A program made the position numbers and the translations under genes. DNA of 64,000 nucleotides from Antedon mediterranea. Lineage: Eukaryota > Echinodermata > Crinoidea > Comatulida > Antedonidae. The notes beneath the pieces are model-generated. The model was given only the letters and a program-made list of their open reading frames with translations, did not search any database and was not told where the DNA came from. The stretch covers positions 24,676,432-24,740,431 of the forward strand of contig NC_092679.1 in assembly GCF_964355755.1 (NCBI RefSeq). The letters are read 5' to 3'. Positions 1 to 9,640 of this stretch are shown here, in pieces. Every line of letters starts with the position of its first letter. The stretch's first letter is position 1.

Positions 1-1214
1 GCAAATTGTCAAAATGACTTTTATCTTCAAGTCGGCGGTAAATATTGCCAATTTCATGTGTGTAGTAAACTGTAGTGAATTGTTTTCATCATTATATTAT
101 ACATGATTTAAATATTCATAAAACCATTATCTATGGTAAATATTTCATATTTTGAAAAATTCCTAATATATTTTTTTTTTTGCATTTCTATAAAATCAAC
201 AGATCCAACATTCTAAAATAGAGGAGTGATTTTCGGCTAAATTGCATAAGCTTTTTTGGACAACAACGATTTTGCTGTTTCAATACACATTTTTATCTTG
301 TAATCGTACATTTTAAAGCAGGAACACCAGCAGAGAACACAGTTTCGTTGACGTGCTGCTTAATCTGAAGTTTATGCATCATCCATGTACTGTATAAGCT
401 GGCTAGTGCATAAATCTTCAATGTCCTTTGGTTCATTTACTGTACTCTACTACTTCATCTATCTAGAACTGTTGCTGTCCTACAGTTTGCATTTATTTTT
501 TTTTCTCTGCTGGATTGTTGACCAAAAAGATATCCCTTAGTTTCCATCCATTTCCTTCTTTTATTGGAAGAAACCTGTAAGGATGTGTTGTGTAATACTT
601 TCTTATGCTCAATATATTTGTATGGCATTACCTTTAAAAAAATTGAATGTGATTCCTAAAACTAAACTGCACCTCTGTTATTGTGGCTGACATTGTTAAT
701 GTCTCGCAAACTGTGTACAGTACATTATGTTGGTGGATGGTAAAATTCCGTCAGTTTAGATTGAGGCTTGAGTTTAAAAATTCTAGAAGAAAATTTATAT
801 ATAAAAAATAGGCTGTGTACAGTACGTTGCATACCTTCGACTCATTCGTTAAATGAATGTAAATTCGCTTGAGGTTTTTTTATAATGCTATGTTTGAAAA
901 TTCTTATGCATTTTCCTTTGACCATTTTTTTGTGAAGATTGTTGTGCTATCAAATGATGAATGTGTCGTTGACATATCAAAGCCAGAGTTTTGGTCGCTT
1001 GTTGGAGTAAAGTGCTAGTTGTTTGAGCTTCTCCAGGAAGATGGAGATAAAGTAGATCCCATAGCCGTGCCTTCAGTAATTCTTTTCTTAGCTTGTAAAG
1101 CTAACCTCTCTGACACTGTATGTTCAGCAGGGTTATAGAATTCTATCAGTTTTGATTCAGGAATGTCAAATGCTGACGTTTGGAAAATCTTTGAATTATC
1201 GCTTAAACAAATAT
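1..1214. other. No gene recognised
   Basis: This stretch is AT-rich with no convincing coding exon on either strand. Short open stretches near 920-1010 and 1020-1120 on the plus strand are too short and lack matching splice signals. A degenerate relative of the 111-bp repeat that follows is visible near 865-935. The upstream exons of TASP1 (alpha subunit) were looked for here and up to 5071 but not found, so they may lie left of the window. Confidence 0.5.
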
Positions 1215-1218
1215 AATT

Positions 1219-1450
1219 TGCTTGAGGTTTTTTTTGTAATACTACTACTGTTATGTTTAAAAATCCTAATGCATTTTCCTTTAAACATTGTTGAACTGTG
1301 GTTTCATAACCTGCAAAGTTTGAGAGTTTTGCTTGAGGTTTTTTTTGTAATACTACTACTGTTATGTTTAAAAATCCTAATGCATTTTCCTTTAAACATT
1401 GTTGAACTGTGGTTTCATAACCTGCAAAGTTTGAGAGTTTTGCTTCAGGT
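1219..1450. repeat. 111-bp tandem duplication (two copies plus a diverged third upstream)
   Basis: Two nearly identical 111-bp copies begin with GCTTGAGGTTTTTTTTGTAA at about 1220 and 1331. A decayed copy sits near 868-935. Because 111 is a multiple of three, the repeat stays open in one frame, but the translated product looks like low-complexity hydrophobic sequence and is not taken as a gene. Confidence 0.9.
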
Positions 1451-1651
1451 TTTTGGGTAATAGTATGTATGTTTGATGTATGTATGTATTTTAAGAAACT
1501 ATTGGTTTCAAAGTTCTATTCTATTGTATAGCAAAAGTAATTTTCTCTGTGTGGTTCATGTGGATTACAAGACAGTTTACAAATAGCTGTGGAAACCAAC
1601 TTTCCATCCCATAGAACATCAACTTCTGGGTCATCAGAAATATCCCCCACA

Positions 1652-2133
1652 ATTAATGTGGTCTTGTCAATTCCTTCTCTCCCCATGGAGAATAGGGCCT
1701 AGTATTTCTGTCCTCCACACTCCCATATCTTGGGAATGTACCCAAGTATTAATGTGGTCTTGTCAATTCCTTCTCTCCCCATGGAGAATAGGGCCTTGTA
1801 TTTCTGTCCTCCACACTCCCATATCTTGGGAATGTACCCAAGTATTAATGTGGTCTTGTCAATTCCTTCTCTCCCCATGGAGAATAGGGCCTTGTATTTC
1901 TGTCCTCCACACTCCCATATCTTGGGAATGTACCCAAGTATTAATGTGGTCTTGTCAATTCCTTCTCTCCCCATGGAGAATAGGGCCTTGTATTTTTGTC
2001 CTCCACACTCCCATATCTTGGGAATGTACCCAAGTATTAATGTGGTCTTGTCAATTCCTTCTCTCCCCATGGAGAATAGGGCCTTGTATTTTTGTCCTCC
2101 ACACTCCCATATCTTGGGAATGTACCCAAGTTT
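1652..2133. repeat. 96-bp minisatellite, five copies
   Basis: Five copies of a 96-bp unit starting ATTAATGTGGTCTTGTCAAT at 1652, 1748, 1844 and so on. Copies differ by single bases (for example CTTGTATTTC versus CTTGTATTTT). The period is 32 codons, which keeps several frames open on both strands without being evidence of coding. Confidence 0.95.
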
Positions 2134-3130
2134 GTTTCTTTTCTACAGTTTTCTCCCCACTCTTGCTTTCAAGTGCCCATGTCAATCCTATTCTTGGTGT
2201 ATTATATATTACGGTTCATTCTCAATACATGTCCGATCCATTACCATCTTCCATCGATGCTAAAACTCTCCTCTTCATGGTAATAAACAAGGAAGTTTCA
2301 AAAATTGATGAGCTGAAATTTTAAAACAATATCAGAGAAAAAAAATCTACAGAATGGTACTGTATTTAAACACATCCGACATTTCAGAAACCACTGATTG
2401 GTCTAAATTAATCAAATTATTATGAAAACACAATGGTGAAGTTAGTTTGATTATTTGGCTTTTTTTAACAAAAGGAAATATTGACATTACAAATCATGAA
2501 TTGCATCCTTAATTTTAACCAAGAATGTAGCATTTTGTAATGTTTAGTTACATAATGAATTGGTATTAAGACTTGCCATAAAAATCGGTGAAATAAGTAA
2601 TAAAACTTGTGTAACTAAAAGTCTCTGCCACTTGCAAGGAACTCTGGGTAATCTCCTCTTGCATCAAAGTGTAAATCTTTCGTTGATGAAGGTGAAGTGA
2701 TTGAGATTGTATAGAAAATAGAAATTAATTACGTCACAATTTTTTGTCAAAAGTATACAAAAATGTACGTAGTATTCTTTGGGCAAGATGCCTTTGAAAA
2801 CTGCACATCCATAATAAAACAATAAAGCACGGAATTCAGCAGCTATAAAATATAAATGAATACAAAAGTGAAAGTGAATGTATTTAATTACATTCTAAGA
2901 TTTCATATATTGTTATTATAGTTTGTTTAATGATTTCCTGCCCAAGTCCCTCTATCTTGGGCCAGCCTTCCTGCTTCCTGTAGCAATGGTATTCAAACCA
3001 TTTGTTATTTCGTCTTGATCTGTTCTCAAGGCTAAGATATTTAATTGGGACGAATTATACTTGCTGTTCTCATCAATAGCGCATTGTTGCATGTTGGTTG
3101 GATTTGATGTAGCCACAGCGCTATTCAATA
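2134..3130. other. Unique AT-rich sequence, no gene recognised
   Basis: Nothing supports a gene here. The minus strand between about 2930 and 3390 reads, with stops and frame changes, as a coiled-coil-like segment that resembles ORF1 of a non-LTR retrotransposon. This is weak, and I do not assign it to a family. Confidence 0.4.
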
Positions 3131-3543
3131 GTGTCTATTCTATCAAGCTTTGAGGTAATATGATCAAGGGTGGATAATTTAGCATCCATTTCCTCACTGA
3201 TTCCTGTTTGGTTTGTTGTGATGTTTCTCTAGTCTCTGGACAGCTCATGTTAAAAGCTGTAATATTAAGGAGGTCAGCTACAGCATGCCTACACTTGCTC
3301 AGTACATAATTTAAAATATGTATAAAATTATACATACACTTTCCTAACAAAGTCATAGCAGTATCCATACTCCATTTGAGCATCTATTAATTGAGAAATC
3401 TTTTTATATGATGTTTATTAAACTGATTTAACATACTACAAAATATTTCATGGAAAATGTCTTATTATTAGGAAGACTTTGATTTTCTTCCCACAGCATA
3501 CAGATTGACAGAAGAAGTAACATTGGATTTTTACATATTGTAC

Positions 3544-3986
3544 CTACCTCTGGATGTTACTTGTGCAATTCGTATAAATAGTGTCAATCGCAAATTCCTT
3601 CTTGTTTTCCAAAATAACTAAAGTGTTTGTCAATGTGCTCTGGTTGCACCTTTTTATGAATTCATATATATTTTTTGATTGCGAAGTAAGTACTACAGTA
3701 CTTTTTTCTAGTGTTTCTTTTGTGAAAAGATGAATTAAACCTGCATTACTAAATATTAATTCCTCTAATCCATCTAATCCATCTAACAGAAATACTATTT
3801 TGTCGTCGCAAGCCATCTCTTGAGTCGGCATTTGATTATTTGGAAGTTTTTTGGACTTGTCTTCATATCCAGTTGTTTCAAAATCAGATCCAAGATGTTT
3901 TCATCTTTTTCTAACTCTCTTACATTTATAAAAAATACAATTTTACGGATAAGTCCGTATCCCAGGTGACTGAATACAAGTGTCAA
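3544..3986 (-). pseudogene. Broken NACHT-ATPase (NLR-like) fragment
   Basis: On the minus strand two overlapping frames together read like the core of a NACHT nucleotide-binding domain. The first (3986 to 3795) contains IRKIVFFINVRELEKDENIL and then LDLILKQL, typical of the segment after Walker A. The second (3831 to 3544) contains the Walker B-like KIVFLLDGLDGLEEL and the sensor-like KSTVVLTSQ. A frameshift near 3800-3830 separates them. No start, Walker A motif or downstream repeats are visible, so this is a remnant. NACHT proteins (NLRs) are cytosolic innate-immune receptors and are highly expanded in echinoderms and some other invertebrates; the family call is by motif only. Confidence 0.7.
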
Positions 3987-4164
3987 TCGTATACCAACAG
4001 TGCCCCATCATCCGGGCCTCAGTTCTCCAATTGCTAAAGGCCCACTTGAACCGGGGTCACCGTTATTTTTAACTGATACACTGAATTTATTCACTTAGCA
4101 TAGCTTAAAGCTTTGACCAGCTTGTGTCTTCTCTCTTTACAGTCGCCTGGGAGTGAACATTCAT

Positions 4165-4500
4165 TTGGTGCATTCAGTCCTTGTTTGTATCAATTGTCAA
4201 CATATCTTTCTTGATTAACTAAATCATCAACGTCAGAATAAAGATCAATAATATCATCTAAACCATCTAACAAAAATACTATTTTGTTGTCTTGAGCCAT
4301 TGAGTCATCATTGGATCATTTGTTGACTTGTCTTCATATCCAGTTGTTTTAAAATTAGATCTAAGATGTTATCATCTTTTTCTAACTGTTACATTTTTTT
4401 TTTTAAATGCATTCAGTCCTTGTTTGCATCAATTGTCAACTTGACAAATATCTTTCTTGATAAACTAAATCATCGTCGCAGTAAAGACCAATAATACTGT
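4165..4500 (-). pseudogene. Second and third decayed copies of the NACHT fragment
   Basis: The stretch 4240-4400 repeats the Walker B region of the neighbouring NACHT remnant (minus-strand DNKIVFLLDGLDDI) with extra stops. The motif around 4165-4240 (minus-strand DLYSDVDDLVNQERYVDN) recurs at about 4408-4500. A further short scrap of the same family is at 4793-4830. These look like tandem duplications within a dead NLR gene. Confidence 0.6.
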
Positions 4501-4931
4501 GTTCGTATTTATTCTTTGACAAATTTGAAGCGGTGATCTGTTCCCCATTGTGACAGTGGTGGATTTTTTTTACCCCATTTCTTGTGAAAGAGTACTTCAC
4601 CAGAGATTGTTACAAATTCAGAGGCAAAGTTCAAGCCGTACAAACGAAACTGTGTTCTTGGATGGTTCTCCTCCTAAAACGTACTACAGCAACAAATATT
4701 CAAATTAAGACCCATTTAGGAATCAAGCCTTTAAAAGGTCGAATTGCTGCCTGTTGTCTGTTTACATCCTCATATCCTTTGTTTTACAATTAGATCCAAG
4801 ATGTCTTCATCTTTTTCTCTTAAATTAAACAAAATATATCATCATATATTATATTTCATTATAATGCTGTGCCGTTTTTTTATATTTTAATTATTGTTTA
4901 TCATACTGTGCTGTTTTTTAAAAATATATTT

Positions 4932-5066
4932 TTGGTTAAATGAAAATATTTTTCTGTGAACATAATTTCAATAAAGCTATGTTTAATGTGGTTGTTGTTT
5001 GGTTAAATGAAAATATTTTTCTGTGAACATAATTTCAATAAAGCTATGTTTAATGTGGTTGTTGTC
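4932..5066 (+). repeat. 67-bp tandem duplication before the TASP1 splice acceptor
   Basis: Two perfect or near-perfect copies of a 67-bp unit start at about 4932 and 4999 (TTGGTTAAATGAAAATATTT). They end directly before the acceptor of the first TASP1 exon in the window, so the likely branch-point and upstream acceptor context is duplicated. Confidence 0.9.
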
Positions 5067-5071
5067 CACAG

Positions 5072-6702
5072 GGGTCCAGTTTTCTTATGGATACAGTTGG
5101 TGCAATATGTTTGGATACAAGTGGAAACATTAGTTCAGCTGTTTCTAGTGGAGGAATTTTGTTAAAACATCCTGGACGAATTGGACATGTAAAGACAGTT
5201 TTGTTTTACTTGAACCAAAAGGCTATTATTTAGCACGAAATACAAATAAATATTACATTAATATAATAATATAATTTAAAATTAGTTTTCAGAAAAAGTC
5301 TGTTCTATTTTTACTATTTTATTAAGGTTTAACAATTGTTTTATATTACTTTAGGCAGCTATGTTTGGTTGTGGTTGCTGGTCACATAATTGTGAAGAAG
5401 ATAACTTTGGAGTATCCTGCTCGGCAACCGGTAGTGGAGAACAGATTATACGAACAAACTTGGCTTCAAAGTGTTGCCAGAATGTACTTAATAAAGACAA
5501 CCCTTTTCAAGCTATTCAAGAAACCTTTACTAATGACTTTGTTAGTAAGTGCAACTATTAATATTTTTTATAGAAAGAGTGTTAGTATTGTGGTACAGGC
5601 ACAAGTCTGTGCACGCCAGTTGCACCAGCCTGCTTTTTGCTATTTTCAAGTTATTGAAAACAACCCTGATACTTGTAACTTGTTTACAAGCAGCATGTCT
5701 TTTTTATTTATTTAGGGGGCTGCCCTTTTTTATTGTTATTTATCTAGGGAACTGCCCTGGATAGGTTGTTTACCAGAAGGATCCAGACAGTGGCATGTTA
5801 TTGAAAACAACCCTGATACTTAAAAGCAGCATGTCTAGGGGACTGCCGTGGATAACTTGTTTACCTGCATACTCCTTCCTAAAAGAAGACAGAAAGCCAG
5901 ACAGTGGTTGTTAAAAAAATACTTGTTGATTTGCTCTCAATGAGAGAAGACAAGTTTTGTGCTGAATAAATTCCCTCTAAATACAGAGTAATGATTGTCT
6001 GACTATTTATTTTAACGAATATAACACTATCAAAGATTTATTGTGTCCATTGATTACTGTAGGCCTTTATAATAGACATATAATTTGTCACGTTGATGAA
6101 TTAAGTTGTTTTTATTTTTTTGTATTTACAGATAGCCCACTGCTTTGTAATGATAGTGAGAAGCTAGGTGGTGCTATTGTGTTGAGTTACAATCAAAATA
6201 ATGCTGAACTTGTTTGGGCTCACACAACAGATAGCATGTGTCTGGGTTACATGTCTACTAGAGATAAATATCCAAAGGTATACAAAATTCAAATTCAATA
6301 ACCACATACAACAAAGTGTTCCGTCATGTCTTACAGCTGCCACCAAGCGGCGCTCATTCGGCTGTCCACGACACAGGGCTGTGTTGGACCACCTGGGTGG
6401 TTGAGGAGTACCTTGAACGTACCTGTACCAATTGTATGGTTATTGTTTGCGGCCCCCTGTCTTAACCGCTCATCAACTTGACTCCACCCAAAGAATTGCA
6501 ACATAATTTTTTGGGGTTTTTGTCTTGTTGACATAAATATGTTACATACATTTCCTAGCAAAAAAAAACATAAAATCTAATCGCATTGAAATGAATGATG
6601 GAAACATAGTTTTATATTGTTTAGGTCAAGATGTCAAGACTATCAAAAGAAAGCAAAATGGGTGAATCTCTTTGTCTTGGAGGCTGTGCATTTAAATTAT
6701 GA
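5072..6702 (+). CDS. TASP1: Threonine aspartase 1 (taspase-1), last four exons, complete beta subunit
   Basis: Exons 5072-5188, 5355-5544, 6132-6277 and 6625-6702 join in frame with GT-AG borders (phases 0, 1, 0) and give 176 residues to a TGA stop. Taspase-1 is a type 2 asparaginase-family Ntn hydrolase that autocleaves before a threonine and then cuts nuclear factors such as MLL and TFIIA after aspartate. The first exon carries the autocleavage site MDTVGA with the nucleophile Thr codon at 5093-5095, followed by [14 protein letters not shown]. Next comes [10 protein letters not shown] and GSGEQIIRT, then the conserved [14 protein letters not shown]. The last exon reads [20 protein letters not shown] and ends CAFKL. 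Length from the threonine matches the human beta subunit. The 5' exons (alpha subunit) were not found. The 3' end is unusual: the stop codon lies inside the first unit of an 85-bp minisatellite. Confidence 0.95.
5581..5990 (-). repeat. Dispersed repeat related to the 114-bp array at 19.5-21.3 kb
   Basis: Within the TASP1 intron, segments such as AGCAGCATGTCTAGGGGACT and TTGATTTGCTCTCAATGAGA are reverse-complement matches to 19560-19800 and 21120-21230. It is therefore a second, opposite-orientation copy of the same dispersed family, with two to three degenerate internal subrepeats rather than a long array. Confidence 0.75.
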
Positions 6703-8690
6703 CATCTGGTCACTTCAGTTATGGTAACATGCTGATCACAAATACTGGTTGACTAAGGAGGCTGTGCTTTTCAACTATGACAACATGAGGTCTGGTCACT
6801 TCGGTTAAGGTAACATGCTGATCACAAATACTGGTTGACTGGGAGGCTGTGCTTTTTAACTATGTCAACATCAAATCTAGTCACTTCAGTTAAGGTAACA
6901 TGCTGATCACAAGTACTGGTTGACTGGAAGGCTGTGCTTTTTAACTATGTCAACATCAAATCTAGTCACTTCAGTTAAGGTAACATGCTGATCACAAGTA
7001 CTGGTTGACTGGGAGGCTGTGCTTTTTAACTATGTCAACATCAAATCTAGTCACTTCAGTTAAGGTAACATGCTGATCACAAGTACTGGTTGACTGGGAG
7101 GCTGTGCTTTTTAACTATGTCAACATCAAATCTAGTCACTTCAGTTAAGGTAACATGCTGATCACAAATACTGGTTGACTGGGAGGCTGTGCTTTTTAAC
7201 TATGTCAACATCAAATCTAGTCACTTCAGTTAAGGTAACATGCTGATTACAAGTACTGGTTGACTGGGAGGCTGTGCTTTTTAACTATGTCAACATCAAA
7301 TCTAGTCACTTCAGTTAAGGTAACATGCTGATCACAAGTACTGGTTGACTGGGAGGCTGTGCTTTTTAACTATGTCAACATCAAATCTAGTCACTTCAGT
7401 TAAGGTAACATGCTGATCACAAGTACTGGTTGACTGGGAGGCTGTGCTTTTTAACTATGTCAACATCAAATCTAGTCACTTCAGTTAAGGTAACATGCTG
7501 ATCACAAGTACTGGGTGACTGGGAGGCTGTGCTTTTTAACTATGTCAACATCAAATCTAGTCACTTCAGTTAAGGTAACATGCTGATCACAAGTACTGGT
7601 TGACTGGGAGGCTGTGCTTTTTAACTATGTCAACATCAAATCTAGTCACTTCAGTTAAGGTAACAGGCTGATCACAAATACTGGTTGACTGGGAGGCAGT
7701 GCTTTTTAACTATGTCAACATCAAATCTAGTCACTTCAGTTAAGGTAACATGCTGATCACAAGTACTGGTTGACTGGGAGGCTGTGCTTTTTAACTATGT
7801 CAACATCAAATCTAGTCACTTCAGTTAAGGTAACATGCTGATCACAAGTACTGGTTGACTGGGAGGCTGTGCTTTTTAACTATGTCAACATCAAATCTAG
7901 TCACTTCAGTTAAGGTAACATGCTGATCACAAGTACTGGTTGACTGGGAGGCTGTGCTTTTTAACTATGTCAACATCAAATCTAGTCACTTCAGTTAAGG
8001 TAACATGCTGATCACAAGTACTGGTTGACTGGGAGGCTGTGCTTTTTAACTATGTCAACATCAAATCTAGTCACTTCAGTTAAGGTAACATGCTGATCAC
8101 AAGTACTGGTTGACTGGGAGGCTGTGCTTTTTAACTATGTCAACATCAAATCTAGTCACTTCAGTTAAGGTAACATGCTGATCACAAGTACTGGTTGACT
8201 GGGAGGCTGTGCTTTTTAACTATGTCAACATCAAATCTAGTCACTTCAGTTAAGGTAACATGCTGATCACAAGTACTGGTTGACTGGGAGGCTGTGCTTT
8301 TTAACTATGTCAACATCAAATCTAGTCACTTCAGTTAAGGTAACATGCTGATCACAAGTACTGGTTGACTGGGAGGCTGTGCTTTTTAACTATGTCAACA
8401 TCAAATCTAGTCACTTCAGTTAAGGTAACATGCTGATCACAAGTACTGGTTGACTGGGAGGCTGTGCTTTTTAACTATGTCAACATCAAATCTAGTCACT
8501 TCAGTTAAGGTAACATGCTGATCACAAATACTGGTTGACTGGGAGGCTGTGCTTTTTAACTATGACAACATGAGGTCTAGTCACTTCAGTTAAGGTAACA
8601 TGCTGATCACAAGTATTGGTTGACTAAGGAGGCTGTGCTTTTCAACTATGACAACATGAGGTCTGGTCACTTCAGGTTCATACTGATCAG
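6679..8690 (+). repeat. 85-bp minisatellite derived from the TASP1 terminal exon, about 24 units
   Basis: Units start GGAGGCTGTGCTTTTTAACT. The first unit (6679, 78 bp) is the TASP1 coding end itself: codons for Gly-Gly-Cys-Ala and the stop. Later units begin at 6757, 6842 and every 85 bp to 8628. Edge units carry ATGACAACATGAGGTCTGG, whereas the internal ones are homogenised to ATGTCAACATCAAATCTAG, the pattern expected from unequal exchange in the interior. Each unit keeps a short G-G-C-A-F-stop reading. If the TASP1 transcript runs through, most of the array is 3' UTR. Confidence 0.95.
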
Positions 8691-9490
8691 AAATATACTT
8701 TTTCTGACAAAAAGTTGGTTTGCAACTTTTAATGATCGATATGAAAGGTTTATACATTATTTTATATTATTTTAGTGTGTTTAAAGAACACAGTATTTTG
8801 TGATATACTATACAGGTCAGTGCACAAAAGCGTGAGTACCATATGTCTCTTTTGATACATTATTTATTAGTTATCTTATTTTTTTTTTCTGTATACAAAT
8901 TTTGCAGAAACAAACAACTATTGACTTAAAAAAAAGGCCAGCGCCAAACAGGTAATGGTTCAGTATTATTTACCGGTAGGTACTAACCGCCCTGTTTCCA
9001 ATTGCACCTCCACGTTCTGCACAGAGGCATATGCTGGTTCTTGTGCAAAAATTGTGAATAGGTCCCAGGAAATTGAATGTATACTTTAATATATAACAAA
9101 ATATAGGAGTCTCTCTTTCCTATATTTATATCTTCCTGGTTGTGGCTGAGATAAGAACATTTTAAAAAATAGAGCTGCCAAGTCCTCAATAATCGCACTT
9201 ATACTTTGAAGATGTCAGACCTAGGCCTAAAAAGTGCATGTCATTAAGTTGCGTTTGATTTACTAAAATGTACTCTTGCTGCTCATCCTGAATGCCTACA
9301 GCTTTGAATGCCAAAAATCTAGAATGTGCAGGGGCGGATTCAAGGGTCATATGATCTCTGGCCCCTTCATGTAATCCTGTTTGCAACCTCTTACTGATCA
9401 GTAACCACTGATCTTCTTTCTACTTCCTGTTGAAAGAAATAAGTTTTTTTAGTTTATTTAAAAATATTGGAGTAAGTGATTGCAAGAGGT
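8691..9490. other. No gene recognised; contains a dispersed repeat end
   Basis: No coding exon is supported. A motif at about 9160-9205 (AAAAAATAGAGCTGCCAAGT) recurs at about 29788-29830 in the same orientation and at 39090-39130 inverted, marking the end of a dispersed element family. Confidence 0.5.
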
Positions 9491-9640
9491 TCAATGTTAC
9501 TGGACCGTTCTTCAATTGGTGCAATGTTACTGGACCGTTCTTCAATTGGTGCAATGTTACTGGACCGTTCTTCAATTGGTGCAATGTTACTGGACCGTTC
9601 TTTAATTGGTGCAATGTTACTAGACCGTTCTTTAATTAGT
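9491..9640 (+). repeat. 30-bp minisatellite, five copies
   Basis: Five copies of a 30-bp unit (CAATGTTACTGGACCGTTCT...). It is the short component of the higher-order array that follows; the last copies change TGGACC to TAGACC. Confidence 0.95.

Noticed and set aside
1152-1460. 102-codon open frame
   Set aside because: Produced by the 111-bp duplication; low-complexity hydrophobic product and no supporting signals.
1656-2324. Long open frames on both strands (up to 222 codons)
   Set aside because: They exist only because the 96-bp tandem repeat has a period divisible by three; the peptide is a 32-residue reiteration with no known domain.
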